Made by a program: the position numbers and the translations under genes. DNA of 64,000 nt, taken from the NCBI RefSeq assembly GCF_005937885.2, contig NZ_CP042176.1, forward strand, positions 1,297,501-1,361,500. Reading direction: 5' to 3'. This DNA is from Bradyrhizobium sp. KBS0727. Its GTDB lineage: Bacteria > Pseudomonadota > Alphaproteobacteria > Rhizobiales > Xanthobacteraceae. The notes beneath the pieces are model-generated. The model was not told where the DNA came from, did not search any database, and saw only the letters and a program-made list of their open reading frames with translations. This document shows, in pieces, positions 18,799 through 27,221 of the stretch; position 1 is the first letter of the stretch; each line of letters begins with the position of its first letter.

Positions 18799-19428
18799 AT
18801 GGCTGACGGCCGCGGCCCTCAGATGGCAAAAGCCAAGCGCGATCTGCCGGTCATTGCGTTCACATCGCAACAGGCCTGGGAAGAATGGCTGGCGTCGCAG
18901 CCTGTGGATTCCAAGGGATTGTGGCTCAAGCTGGCCAAGAAATCGTCTGGAATTGCCAGCGTTTCAAGGCAGGAAGCGATCGATACAGCGCTGTGCCATG
19001 GCTGGATCGATGGCCAACTTGACGCCTTCGACGGCAAGTTCTGGCTGATCCGCTTCACGCCCCGTCAATCCGCCAGCAAGTGGTCCGAAAAGAACCGCGC
19101 CCGGGCACTTGAACTCGTCAAGCTGAAGCGAATGCGCCCTGCGGGATTGAGAGAGATCGACCGCGCGAAAAAGGACGGCCGCTGGGACGCCGCCTATGCG
19201 CCGCAGAGTACGGCCGAGGTCCCCGACGATCTCCGTGCCGCGCTTTCGAAGAACAAGGGCGCAAAAAGCTTCTTCGAAATGCTCGACGGCGCCAACCGTT
19301 TCGCGATCCTTTACCGGGTCCACAGCGCCAAGAAGCCGGAGACCCGGGCGGCACGGATCGAGAAGTTCGTGGCGATGCTGGCCGAGGGTAAGACGATCCA
19401 TCCCTTGAAGGCCCGAAAACAGGCCTAG
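18799..19428 (+). CDS. YdeI/OmpD-associated family protein
   Basis: A 209-residue member of the YdeI (OmdA) family of bacterial proteins of unclear function. Visible family features are a central DTALCHGWIDGQ, then FTPRQSASKWSEKNRARAL, and a C-terminal helical region with ARIEKFVAMLAEGKTIHP, typical of the bacteriocin-protection version. An internal ATG eight codons downstream (MAKAKRD) may be the true start. It begins 3 bases after the ubiK-like gene, so the two are probably co-transcribed. Confidence 0.85.
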   Translation: MADGRGPQMAKAKRDLPVIAFTSQQAWEEWLASQPVDSKGLWLKLAKKSSGIASVSRQEAIDTALCHGWIDGQLDAFDGKFWLIRFTPRQSASKWSEKNRARALELVKLKRMRPAGLREIDRAKKDGRWDAAYAPQSTAEVPDDLRAALSKNKGAKSFFEMLDGANRFAILYRVHSAKKPETRAARIEKFVAMLAEGKTIHPLKARKQA

Positions 19429-19518
19429 CCGACCGGATTCGGCGGCCCGGCGTCCCGTTTGGCATCCGGGATCAGGGGGAAGGGAAGCAGAAAAATCCCT
19501 TCATTTCCTTGTCATTTT

Positions 19519-19531
19519 GCCCCTTTGGGGC
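19519..19531. terminator. short hairpin flanked by T and A runs, possible terminator before rplY
   Basis: GCCCC and GGGGC form a 5-bp stem with a TTT loop, flanked by TTTT on the left and TAAAA on the right, so the whole is nearly palindromic. It could end transcription from the YdeI-like gene. The stem is short. Confidence 0.3.
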
Positions 19532-19638
19532 TAAAAGCCCGCCACGTCCGCAGCCCCCGCACCCCTGGAGGCTTGCTGTCGGACGCCAATGGGCCGCGAT
19601 GCGGCCTTTAACTTTTTAGAAAACAAGGACTTACGACA

Positions 19639-20388
19639 ATGGCGACCGTCAAGGAATTGAAGGCGACCGCGCGTCCGAAGATCGGCAAGGGGGCCGCCCG
19701 GGCAGTGCGTCGCGCCGGGAGAGTTCCCGGAGTGATCTATGGCAACAACCAGCCCCCCACGCCGATCTCGGTCGACGATGCCGAACTGCGCCAGCGCATT
19801 CAGGCCGGCCGGTTCCTCACCACGATTTATGACATCGATCTCGATGGCAAGAAGCAGCGCGTGATTCCGCGCGACTTCCACCTCGATCCGGTGCGCGATT
19901 TCCCGGTCCATGTCGATTTCATGCGGCTCGGCGAAGGCGCGACCATCCGCGTCAGCGTTCCCCTGCATGTCCAGAACAGCGAAGCCTCGCCGGGCGTGAA
20001 GCGCGGCGGTACCGTCAACATCGTCACCCACACCATCGAACTGGAATGCTCGGTCGACAACATTCCGCAGTATATCGAGGCCGATGTCAGCACACTGGAA
20101 ATCAGCCACTCGCTGCATCTGTCCGACATCAAGCTGCCGGCCGGCGTGAAGTCGCTGTCGCGTGAAGACGCGACGCTCGTGACCATCGTGCCGCCGTCCG
20201 GCTACGCCGAAGAAATCAAGGCGGCTGCGGCTGCTGCGGCAGGTGGTGCTGCGCCGGCGGCGGGTGCTGCTCCGGCGGCTGGTGCGGCTGCGGCTGCGCC
20301 CGCAGCGGGTGCTGCTCCGGCGGCGGGTGCGAAGGCCCCGGCGGCTGGCGCCAAGGCGCCTGCCGGTGGCGGCGACAAGAAGAAGTAA
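19639..20388 (+). CDS. rplY: 50S ribosomal protein bL25, Ctc form
   Basis: Binds 5S rRNA in the central protuberance of the large subunit. The first 95 residues are the L25 domain (ELKATARPKIGKGAARAVRR, GRVPGVIYG) and about 100-195 the TL5/CTC beta domain (FPVHVDFMRL through DATLVTIVPPS). The final 50 residues are an Ala/Pro/Gly low-complexity tail ending GGGDKKK, usual in Bradyrhizobium-type homologues. An AAGGA site precedes the ATG. pth starts 21 bases later, the standard rplY-pth-ychF order. Confidence 0.96.
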   Translation: MATVKELKATARPKIGKGAARAVRRAGRVPGVIYGNNQPPTPISVDDAELRQRIQAGRFLTTIYDIDLDGKKQRVIPRDFHLDPVRDFPVHVDFMRLGEGATIRVSVPLHVQNSEASPGVKRGGTVNIVTHTIELECSVDNIPQYIEADVSTLEISHSLHLSDIKLPAGVKSLSREDATLVTIVPPSGYAEEIKAAAAAAAGGAAPAAGAAPAAGAAAAAPAAGAAPAAGAKAPAAGAKAPAGGGDKKK

Positions 20389-20409
20389 GCTCACGCGGGA
20401 TGCCGCGTC

Positions 20410-21015
20410 ATGCGCCTGTTTGTTGGTCTCGGTAATCCGGGCGGAAAGTACACGAACAACCGCCACAACATCGGGTTCATGGCCGTCGATGAAATTGCGC
20501 GGCGTCATGGTTTCGGACCATGGCGCCGCCGTTTTCAGGGCGAAACTTCCGAAGGTACGCTCGACGGCGAGAAGGTCGTTGTGCTCAAACCGACCACCTT
20601 CATGAACGAGTCCGGGCGCGCGGTTCAGGAAGCCGCGAACTTCTTCAAGCTTTCCGCCGGCGAGATCACCGTGTTTCAGGACGAACTCGAACTGCCGCCG
20701 GCGAAAGTGCGCGTCAAGATCGGCGGCGGCATTGCCGGCCACAACGGGCTGCGCTCGATCTCCTCGCATATCGGCAACGAGTATCGCCGGGTGCGTCTTG
20801 GGATCGGTCATCCCGGCGTCAAGGAACTGGTGCACAGCCACGTGCTGTCGGATTTTGCCAAGAGCGACCGGCCCTGGGTCGAGGCGTTGTGCGAGGCGGT
20901 CGCCGATGCTGCTGCGCTGCTCACCAGCGGCCGCGACTCGGCGTTTCAGAACAAGGTGCATCTGGCGATGCAGGCCAGGGGATTTTTCGAGAAGGGCGAT
21001 GACGGCGCTGCGTAA
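20410..21015 (+). CDS. pth: peptidyl-tRNA hydrolase
   Basis: Releases tRNA from stalled or aborted peptidyl-tRNAs. The 201-residue protein shows [10 protein letters not shown] at 5-14 with Asn9, catalytic His19 in [21 protein letters not shown], and [13 protein letters not shown]. All substrate-binding motifs are intact. Middle gene of the rplY-pth-ychF group. Confidence 0.96.
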   Translation: MRLFVGLGNPGGKYTNNRHNIGFMAVDEIARRHGFGPWRRRFQGETSEGTLDGEKVVVLKPTTFMNESGRAVQEAANFFKLSAGEITVFQDELELPPAKVRVKIGGGIAGHNGLRSISSHIGNEYRRVRLGIGHPGVKELVHSHVLSDFAKSDRPWVEALCEAVADAAALLTSGRDSAFQNKVHLAMQARGFFEKGDDGAA

Positions 21016-21054
21016 CGCGCCGCCGACCGCCCGCAACCGACTTCAGGACACATT

Positions 21055-22152
21055 ATGGGATTCAAATGCGGTATCGTCGGACTGCCCAATGTCGGCAAGT
21101 CGACGCTGTTCAACGCGCTGACCGAAACGGCTGCGGCCCAGGCGGCGAATTATCCGTTCTGCACCATCGAGCCGAATGTCGGCGAGGTCGCGGTGCCGGA
21201 TCCCCGGCTCGACAAGCTGTCTGAAATCGCCAAGTCGGGGCAGATCATTCCGACGCGGCTGACCTTCGTCGATATCGCAGGGCTGGTGCGCGGCGCCTCC
21301 AAGGGCGAAGGCCTCGGCAACCAGTTCCTCGCTACCATCCGCGAGGTCGATGCGGTCGCGCATGTGGTGCGCTGTTTTGAGGACTCCGACATCACCCATG
21401 TCGAAGGCAAGATCGCTCCATTGGCCGATATCGAGACCATCGAGACCGAGCTGATGCTCGCCGATCTCGACAGCCTCGAGAAGCGGGTCGACAACCTCGC
21501 CAAGAAGGCCAAGGGCAACGACAAGGATGCCAAGGAACAGCTCGATCTCGTCAACCGCGCGCTGGTGCTGCTGCGCGACGGCAAGCCGGCGCGGTTTCTC
21601 GAACGCAAGCCTGAAGAAGAGCGGGCCTTCGGCATGCTCGGCCTGCTGACGTCGAAGCCGGTGCTTTATGTCTGCAACGTCGAGGAAGGCTCGGCCAAGG
21701 ACGGCAATAATTTTTCGAAGCAGGTATTCGAGCACGCCAAGAAAGAGGGGGCGGTCGCGGTGGTGATCTCCGCCAAGATCGAATCCGAAATCGCGACGCT
21801 GTCACGCGAGGAGCGCGCCGATTTCCTCGACACGCTCGGCCTCGAAGAAGCCGGCCTCGACCGCCTGATCCGCGCCGGCTACCAGCTGCTCGACCTCATC
21901 ACCTATTTCACCGTCGGCCCGAAGGAAGCGCGCGCCTGGACCATCCATCGCGGCACCAAGGGCCCGGCCGCGGCCGGCGTGATCCATACCGATTTCGAAA
22001 AGGGCTTTATCCGCGCCGAGACCATCGCCTATGCCGACTATGTCGCGCTCGGCGGCGAAGCCGGCGCCCGCGATGGCGGCAAGCTGCGGCTGGAAGGCAA
22101 GGAATACGTCGTCGCCGACGGCGACGTGATGCATTTCCGGTTCAATAACTGA
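21055..22152 (+). CDS. ychF: redox-regulated ATPase / OBG-family protein YchF
   Basis: Universal P-loop protein that prefers ATP over GTP and associates with ribosomes. The 365-residue protein has the P-loop GLPNVGKST near residues 9-17, switch II region FVDIAGLVRGASKGEGLGNQFL, NVEE in place of the GTPase NKxD motif, and a C-terminal TGS domain with AWTIHRGTKGPAAAGVIHTDFEKGFIRAE (shown as the family pattern). It starts 39 bases after pth. Confidence 0.96.
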   Translation: MGFKCGIVGLPNVGKSTLFNALTETAAAQAANYPFCTIEPNVGEVAVPDPRLDKLSEIAKSGQIIPTRLTFVDIAGLVRGASKGEGLGNQFLATIREVDAVAHVVRCFEDSDITHVEGKIAPLADIETIETELMLADLDSLEKRVDNLAKKAKGNDKDAKEQLDLVNRALVLLRDGKPARFLERKPEEERAFGMLGLLTSKPVLYVCNVEEGSAKDGNNFSKQVFEHAKKEGAVAVVISAKIESEIATLSREERADFLDTLGLEEAGLDRLIRAGYQLLDLITYFTVGPKEARAWTIHRGTKGPAAAGVIHTDFEKGFIRAETIAYADYVALGGEAGARDGGKLRLEGKEYVVADGDVMHFRFNN

Positions 22153-22163
22153 TTGTTGTCGCC

Positions 22164-22244
22164 GTCATTCCGGGGCGATGCGCAGCATCGAACCCGGAAT
22201 CTCGAACTTCCGGGTCTGGTGCTTGCGCACCATCCCGGAATGAC
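22164..22244. repeat. cloverleaf repeat family A, copy 2
   Basis: GTCATTCCGGGG and the end CCCGGAATGAC pair; the inner arms are CGATGCGCAGCATCG, AACCCGGAATCTCGAACTTCCGGGT and GGTGCTTGCGCACC. It lies between the convergent ychF and DUF4282 genes, just 11 and 4 bases from their stops, so it may serve as a shared transcript end. Confidence 0.85.
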
Positions 22245-22248
22245 GAAT

Positions 22249-22542
22249 TTACCGCATCTGCCCCTGGTCCCGGATCGCGCCGAGATGCTCGTTGATGCGG
22301 AACACGATCAGGATGAATTCCGCGGCGATGCGCGAAAACACGATGCCGACGACGACGCCGGCGATCGAGGACAGCAGCAGGATGAATCCGCCGAACGGGC
22401 TGATCGCCATCGCGGCCAGGCCCGAAAAAATCCCGGAGATGCCGAACAGGATGATCAACCCGATCACCAGCCAGTAGAACGTCTTGATGATCGTGGGCGT
22501 GATGAAGCGGTCCCACTGGAACAGATCCTGAAAATCGAACAT
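22249..22542 (-). CDS. DUF4282 domain membrane protein
   Basis: A 97-residue protein with two long hydrophobic segments (about 20-42 and 48-70) after an aromatic N-terminus MFDFQDLFQWDRFITP, the usual opening of DUF4282 proteins, and with FRINEHLGAIRD at the end. Function unknown; this family is found in the inner membrane. Transcribed alone. Confidence 0.8.
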   Translation of the reverse strand: MFDFQDLFQWDRFITPTIIKTFYWLVIGLIILFGISGIFSGLAAMAISPFGGFILLLSSIAGVVVGIVFSRIAAEFILIVFRINEHLGAIRDQGQMR

Positions 22543-22745
22543 CGGTGGTTCTCCCGGCGATTCAAATATGATTCGTGTCCAGCCTGGTTCGCGACAGCAC
22601 AGGGCCTAGCTCCGAAAAGGGCCTTGAGCAAGCCAGCGAACGAGCCATGCGCGTGGATGGGTTGAGATTGCTGTAAATAACGGCCACAATCGGGCTTGTC
22701 CGCCATAAATCCTCAATCCGAATTCGCGATCCAAAATCCCTGGTC

Positions 22746-23207
22746 ATGACAACGCTCAGCTTCGAAGACTTCAAGCCCGGCCATTTCGGCACGTACGGTC
22801 CGCGCCATGTCACGCGCGAGGAGGTTTTGGCCTTCGCCGCGGAATACGACCCGCAACCGATGCATCTGGACGAAGCAGCCGCCAAGGCGTCGATGCTGAA
22901 GGGCCTGTCCGGTTCGGGCTGGCACCTTTGCTCGCTGCTGATGCGGATGATGTTCGACGGCTTCATCAGCCGCACCGCCTCGATGGGCTCGCCCGGCGTC
23001 AACGAATTGCGCTGGCTGGCGCCGCTGCGACCGGGTGACGACCTGACGGCTGATATCGAGGTCGAAGAAGCCAGGATTTCGCGCAGTCGCCCGGATACCG
23101 GCATCGTGACGTTCAAGGCTGTAGTCCGTAACGCTGCCGGCGTGACGTTGTGCGAGATGGTGTCGCCGATCATGGTGCGCCGTCGCACTGATGCGGCGGC
23201 GGAGTAG
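22746..23207 (+). CDS. MaoC-family hot-dog dehydratase (first of a pair)
   Basis: A 153-residue single hot-dog-fold protein of the (R)-specific enoyl-CoA hydratase type. The active-site pattern is seen as FAAEYDPQPMHLDEAAA (Asp and His) and GSGWHLCSLLMRM. The next gene, 5 bases after the stop, encodes a second protein of the same pattern, so the two may form a heterodimer like known two-gene MaoC hydratases. Substrate unknown; the genes are not next to other beta-oxidation or mesaconyl-CoA genes. Confidence 0.9.
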   Translation: MTTLSFEDFKPGHFGTYGPRHVTREEVLAFAAEYDPQPMHLDEAAAKASMLKGLSGSGWHLCSLLMRMMFDGFISRTASMGSPGVNELRWLAPLRPGDDLTADIEVEEARISRSRPDTGIVTFKAVVRNAAGVTLCEMVSPIMVRRRTDAAAE

Positions 23208-23212
23208 GTCCG

Positions 23213-23695
23213 ATGCGTTTCTTCGAGGACATGGAAATCGGCGTGCGCCGCGAGGTGGGATCGTTCACCTTCACCGCCGAAGCGATCAAGAAATTTGCCG
23301 CGCAATTCGATCCGCAGGCCTTTCACCTCGACGAGGAGGCGGGCCGCAAATCCCTGTTCGGCGGATTGGCCGCGTCAGGCTGGCACGTCGGGTCGGTGTG
23401 CATGAAGCTGATGGTGGCCGACGGCCAGCGCCTGATGCGGGAAGCCGCCGCGCGCGGCGAGCAAGTCGCGGTCGGGGGGCCGTCGCCGGGCTTTCGCGAA
23501 CTGCGCTGGATCAGGCCGGTGCTGGCCGGCGACACCATCAGTTTTTCCAGCGTCGTCGAATCGAAGCGCACGTCGGAGAAGCGTCCCGAATGGGGCGTCC
23601 TGCAGGTCCGCAACACCGGCACCAACCAGCGCGGCGAACTTGTCTACTCGTTCCTGGCGACCGCGTTTGTGCCGCGACGCAACGCCGGCTCCTGA
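23213..23695 (+). CDS. MaoC-family hot-dog dehydratase (second of a pair)
   Basis: A 160-residue paralogue of the upstream protein: FAAQFDPQAFHLDEEAG gives the catalytic Asp/His pair, then GLAASGWHVGSVCMKLMV and FRELRWIRPVLAGDTISF parallel the first copy. The genes are 5 bases apart, presumably co-transcribed. Both copies keep the Asp-x5-His spacing, so neither is obviously inactive. Confidence 0.9.
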   Translation: MRFFEDMEIGVRREVGSFTFTAEAIKKFAAQFDPQAFHLDEEAGRKSLFGGLAASGWHVGSVCMKLMVADGQRLMREAAARGEQVAVGGPSPGFRELRWIRPVLAGDTISFSSVVESKRTSEKRPEWGVLQVRNTGTNQRGELVYSFLATAFVPRRNAGS

Positions 23696-23826
23696 GCCGA
23701 CATGGTTACCGAATTGCGCCGTTAATGGATTGGTATTGATGAATCCGTGCAACGGTTTTTTCGCTAACGCATTGTGAACTTTATCGCTGCCATATCGATC
23801 CCAGGGGAAACACCGAGGGGGTGATC

Positions 23827-23970
23827 ATGGCAGATCGCAGCGGCTTGAAATTCGTCGGCTTTATCTTCGCAACCATCACCCTTGCGGTGATGCTCACCAC
23901 CGCCATGGTGGTGAAAACCTATGCCGACGGCGGCTATACGCTCGAGAGCACCGCGATCGCCAGCCGGTAG
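23827..23970 (+). CDS. 47-residue single-span membrane protein
   Basis: Small open frame with a GAGGGGG ribosome site 5-11 bases before its ATG. The product has a short charged N-terminus (MADRSGLK), one transmembrane segment (about 9-31, FVGFIFATITLAVMLTTAMV) and a periplasmic-type tail VKTYADGGYTLE. The strong ribosome site and protein-like composition support translation. Similar short proteins occur in Bradyrhizobium-type genomes as far as I recall; function unknown. Confidence 0.65.
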   Translation: MADRSGLKFVGFIFATITLAVMLTTAMVVKTYADGGYTLESTAIASR

Positions 23971-24035
23971 TTTGAGAATTCGCTAGCCACGCGTCGATCG
24001 CGGGGGCGGGTTCGGCGATAAATTCCGCCGGCCCG

Positions 24036-24173
24036 TCAGTGGCTCCAGAGCAGTCCCATCACCACCACGAAAATCAGCAGCAGTCCGATAAACCGGATCA
24101 TGATGCTGGCCATGCTGTGCTGTGAACGCTGCAACGGAATCGGATCTACGTTATCCGGCCGGACGCTTTCCAT
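24036..24173 (-). CDS. 45-residue single-span membrane protein
   Basis: Open frame of 45 codons: a polar N-terminus (MESVRPDNVDPIPLQRSQHS), then one hydrophobic helix (about 22-43, ending LLWSH). A TGGGGA stretch precedes the ATG at an acceptable distance. An internal ATG at residue 21 would give a 25-residue hydrophobic peptide. It is convergent with the neighbouring 47-residue membrane protein gene. Function unknown. Confidence 0.5.
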   Translation of the reverse strand: MESVRPDNVDPIPLQRSQHSMASIMIRFIGLLLIFVVVMGLLWSH

Positions 24174-24275
24174 CAAGAATATCCCCAAAAATTCCAGCCC
24201 ATATCCCCATCCCGAGGTGACGGCGCCTGCTGTTGGTCGCAGCTCACAGCCGGCACGTTCAAATCGATTTGGCTC

Positions 24276-24335
24276 TTTTGTTTTGACGCGTTTTCTTTAC
24301 GTGAACCGGTATCCACTTCACTCGAAAACGCTCTA
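24276..24335. repeat. short repeat family F, copy 1
   Basis: Contains TTTTGACGCGTTTTCTTTAC, then GTGAACCGGTATCCACTTCA and CTCGAAAACGC. The ends GCGTTTTC and GAAAACGC pair. Related copies lie at 53900-53983 and 62263-62306. Confidence 0.75.
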
Positions 24336-24398
24336 AACGAAACCGCCGCGCTCCATTAGCAGGAGGCGGCGGCGGGTCAAGGCTTGATGAAGCGGCGT

Positions 24399-24818
24399 TT
24401 AGCTGTTGCGCAGCCCGTCGGCGGCGCGTTTCCACTGCGTGACGTTGTCGGCGATCATGCGCGTCGACTTCATCGCGGCCTGGCTGAGCTGCGCATAGCC
24501 CGAGATCTCGCGCTGAACACGCTGGCCTTCGGCATGCAACAGATCGCGCAGGCTTTCGAGTTCCGAAATCAGCTTCTCGATTTCCGCCAGCGAGGTTCCG
24601 GCGACGCGCTGGATCAGCGAGTTGACATTGTTGACGGTGGCCTCGGCCGTGGCGTCGAGCGGCACGGTCTCCGGGCTCGGCACCGACGGGCGGCGCAGAT
24701 AGGCAATGTCGTTGCGGACGAAGTCGCGGATCCCGGCTTCGACCTCGGACACGGCGGCGAGATTGCTGTCGACCTCGGTATTTGATTCAATGTCTTCGGA
24801 ACGAATAGTAGCGTTCAT
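24399..24818 (-). CDS. conserved helical protein of unknown function
   Basis: A 139-residue soluble protein with no signal or membrane segment. Residues 65-110 (NSLIQRVAGTSLAEIEKLIS and the following ELESLRDLLHAEGQ) predict a coiled coil; the C-terminal part QLSQAAMKSTRMIADNVTQW is also helical and resembles phasin-like helical bundles, but I cannot support that assignment. The N-terminal 30 residues are acidic. Stands alone. Confidence 0.7.
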   Translation of the reverse strand: MNATIRSEDIESNTEVDSNLAAVSEVEAGIRDFVRNDIAYLRRPSVPSPETVPLDATAEATVNNVNSLIQRVAGTSLAEIEKLISELESLRDLLHAEGQRVQREISGYAQLSQAAMKSTRMIADNVTQWKRAADGLRNS

Positions 24819-24971
24819 CGGCTATTCCTCTGTTTCGCTTTCAAGCGAGCGCGGACGTCCCCCGCACGACGAAGTGGTACGGCGCCATCTGGACTGCGGA
24901 TTTTGACCGCATCTGGGCCAATATGCGGCAATGCTGGATCATTCCTGGGGGATTGCCGGAAAATGCATCTC

Positions 24972-25886
24972 TTACCAGCTACGCTTGAAGCCGGCGCTGA
25001 GGCTCTTGTTGGTTCCACCGGTCGACGTCTCGCCGATCGAGCCCGAGATGGTGACGCCGTCGAACAGCTTCTGCTCGGCGCCGACCTTGCGCAGCCATCT
25101 GTCGTCGGAGGTCGAGAGGGTCTGGCCGGCGATGAAGCTGGTGCCGGTGTCGGCGATGCCGAGCCTGGCCGACTGCTCGGTCTCGTAGCTGCGCGCCGGG
25201 CGGCTGATGATGCCGGGCACCGGCACGATGCCCTGCTGGATCAGGTTGTAGTTGTTCTGCAGCGTGAGCGAATACTGGTCGCTGAGCGGCAGCGATTTGC
25301 TCAAGGAGGTGCCGAGCTTGGTCTGCTCCTGGCCGGGATCGACGCGGGCTTCCACGGCGGTCTTGTCCCAGATCGAGGCCACGCCCGGCGCGGTGATCGC
25401 GGCCCAGGCGGTGCCCGATGATTGCGGCAGGCTGCCGCCATTGGCGAGCCTTTCCGAAAGCTGTTCGGAGGTCGTCAGCGTGCCCTGGCGCGCGACCGTC
25501 ATGTCGGCGCCGATGCGGGTGTCCCAGAACGGTGTGATGGGTTGCTTGACGGTGACGGCGGAGGCGCCGTTCGACTTTGCGTTATTCGACCAGGTGGCAT
25601 CGGCGCTGGCGGGGTCTTTCGGCGCGGCGCGGCCTTTCAGGGCCGGACCGGTCAGGGTCGAGGCGTCGACATTGAGCTGGCTCCAGTCGAGCTTGCTGAC
25701 GTCGATGTCCTTCATGATGTCGGTGTCGTTGACGTCGGGAGCGGCCGCGCCTTCTTCCGCCGCAGGCATCTCCGCATCGTCCTCGGCCGGCGGTGTCTGC
25801 GCCGCTGCCGCCAGCACCGAGAGCAGGCTGAAGCCGGCCGCCAGCATCAGCAGCCTCGTCCGGCCATATTGTGTCGTGGGATTCAT
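24972..25886 (-). CDS. secreted or outer-membrane protein of unknown function
   Basis: A 304-residue protein with a signal peptide (RTRLLMLAAGFSLLSVLAAAAQ) followed by an acidic Pro/Ala-rich linker and NDTDIMKDIDVSKLDWSQLN. The second half reads as alternating beta strands (TLQNNYNLIQQG, SARLGIADTGTSFIAGQTL, GVTISGSIGETSTGG) and ends with an aromatic residue, KRSW, a pattern expected for beta-barrel assembly. I infer an outer-membrane location but do not recognise the family. The ATG at MNPTTQYGR is used; the longer reading upstream overlaps a palindrome and lacks a signal. Confidence 0.7.
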   Translation of the reverse strand: MNPTTQYGRTRLLMLAAGFSLLSVLAAAAQTPPAEDDAEMPAAEEGAAAPDVNDTDIMKDIDVSKLDWSQLNVDASTLTGPALKGRAAPKDPASADATWSNNAKSNGASAVTVKQPITPFWDTRIGADMTVARQGTLTTSEQLSERLANGGSLPQSSGTAWAAITAPGVASIWDKTAVEARVDPGQEQTKLGTSLSKSLPLSDQYSLTLQNNYNLIQQGIVPVPGIISRPARSYETEQSARLGIADTGTSFIAGQTLSTSDDRWLRKVGAEQKLFDGVTISGSIGETSTGGTNKSLSAGFKRSW

Positions 25887-25963
25887 TGCCCGCCTGCATT
25901 CCAAGTGTCGCCAAGAATGCGTTCGTTGTGGTGCGAAATTATGGCGAGGACGTAAAGCCAGGC

Positions 25964-26006
25964 CATCCACGTCTGTCTTGGGGCTGGAAAAGACGAGACG
26001 TGGATG
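25964..26006. repeat. inverted repeat, 11-bp arms
   Basis: CATCCACGTCT pairs with AGACGTGGATG around a 21-base loop that itself contains GTCTT/AAGAC. It lies between the divergently oriented upstream region of the secreted-protein gene and the end of the NTF2-like gene. Probably a palindromic intergenic repeat. Confidence 0.6.
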
Positions 26007-26091
26007 TCCGGCGTCGCCGAGAGGTCCACGCCACCTGCGCAAGGCAGGCAGCGATGACCGGGCAAGGCGAAGAGGAGAGGCAGACGAGTCC

Positions 26092-26526
26092 CTAGACCGC
26101 CATGCGGGGCAGGTGGATCGGGTAACCGACGGTCTGCTCGACCAGGTCGAACGTGTCGACCAGAACGCGGAAATTGGTCAGCCGGCCGGCCTTGAACTGC
26201 GCGAAGTGCGCGATCCGCAGGCTGATCGGCTTGTTCGAGTCCAGCGCGGTCAGCGAGTAGCGCATCATCGAGGAGGCGGAATCCACCCCCAGCATGATCG
26301 ACTCGCGGTCGAAGCGATGGACCCGGACGTTGTCGGCGATTTGCGCGACGACCTCCATGACCGCGGCCTTGCCCCGGCGCGAGCCGAAGAAAGGAAACAG
26401 GTCGATCGGTCCGTAGATCGCCCAGTCGACGTCGTCGTCGAGCAAGGCCTCGAGGTCGGCAGGCTGGCGCTCATTGATCGCGCGATGCAACGCGCGCGAA
26501 AAACGCCAGAGACTGTGCTCTGTCAT
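26092..26526 (-). CDS. NTF2-like (SnoaL-type) protein, paralogue 1
   Basis: A 144-residue single-domain protein of the NTF2-like cone fold: RALHRAINERQPADLEALLD, then the pocket-forming GSRRGKAAVMEVVAQIADNV, and a C-terminal VLVDTFDLVEQTVG. Shares the layout and the VDTFDLVEQ ending with the gene at 27222-27668, so the two are paralogues. Function unknown; such proteins are often small isomerases or ligand-binding proteins. Start chosen at MTEHS; another ATG 39 bases upstream is possible. Confidence 0.8.
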   Translation of the reverse strand: MTEHSLWRFSRALHRAINERQPADLEALLDDDVDWAIYGPIDLFPFFGSRRGKAAVMEVVAQIADNVRVHRFDRESIMLGVDSASSMMRYSLTALDSNKPISLRIAHFAQFKAGRLTNFRVLVDTFDLVEQTVGYPIHLPRMAV

Positions 26527-26614
26527 TTTGGTGATGTCCCTGAACTGGATTTGCGGAAACAGCAATCGTGCCCATGGCGCGTCTTCAATGACGCCGGGCC
26601 GAAATGCTGAACTT

Positions 26615-26683
26615 CACTGTTGCAGTGTGAAATAGGTGGCTTTTTCCAGAACACAACTGCGTTTTTGCATTTCACAAATGCAA
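26615..26683. promoter_or_regulatory. two palindromes upstream of NTF2-like gene 1, possible operators
   Basis: TTGCATTT-CAC-AAATGCAA (26665-26683) is a perfect 8-bp inverted repeat, and CACTG-TTG-CAGTG (26615-26627) is a perfect 5-bp one, both with a 3-base centre. They lie in the 190-base gap before the NTF2-like gene, in locally AT-rich DNA. The regulator is unknown. Confidence 0.4.
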
Positions 26684-26715
26684 CGCTTGGCGCGTCTTAG
26701 CGTATTGTTACTGGT

Positions 26716-26985
26716 CTAGCGTCGCTCCTGGCGCCGCACCGGCTCGCGCTCGACCGCAATTTCGCCGTCGCGTATGGCGATCACGCCGAACAGCAGGGCG
26801 CCCCCGATGCCGCCGATCGCGGCGCCGAGCGGCATGAAGGTGAAGAACACCAGCATCCCGCTATAGCCTTCAAAACTCGTGGTTTTAAAGATTTCGACCC
26901 AGGCGAGACCGGCGCCGATACCGAGCGCCGCGCCCCCCAGGGCGCCCAATGCCAAGCCAAGCAGAGCCAGCAACGCGATCTTCAT
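26716..26985 (-). CDS. small glycine-rich membrane protein
   Basis: An 89-residue protein with two transmembrane segments (about 3-30, LLALLGLALGALGGAALGIG; and 44-70, LVFFTFMPLGAAIGGIGGALL) and a short basic tail EPVRRQERR. The ATG at MKIALL with an AAGAAGAA stretch upstream is preferred; a longer reading adds a polar leader. Function unknown. Confidence 0.7.
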   Translation of the reverse strand: MKIALLALLGLALGALGGAALGIGAGLAWVEIFKTTSFEGYSGMLVFFTFMPLGAAIGGIGGALLFGVIAIRDGEIAVEREPVRRQERR

Positions 26986-27091
26986 CTGTTCTTCTTGTCC
27001 GGAAACAGCCTTGTGGTGTGTCACCGCCGGGGCGGAGAGGTTCAAGGCGGAGAGGGAATTTGTCGGGCGCAGTGGTCGCTACACCTTCGCT

Positions 27092-27214
27092 GTCATTCCG
27101 GGGCGGCGCGCAGCGACGAACTACGGTGCGCAATTGCGCATCGGGGAATCTCGAGATTCCCCGGGATGCAATTGCATCCCTGAGGTTCGGTCCTGCGGAC
27201 CGCCCCGGAATGAC
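27092..27214. repeat. cloverleaf repeat family A, copy 3 (expanded)
   Basis: Same outer ends as the other copies (GTCATTCCGGGG, CCCCGGAATGAC), but with two additional hairpins inside (TGCGCAATTGCGCA and GGGATGCAATTGCATCCC) around the usual central GGGGAATCTCGAGATTCCCC arm. Ends 8 bases before the stop codon of the second NTF2-like gene. Confidence 0.8.
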
Positions 27215-27221
27215 GGCGGAG

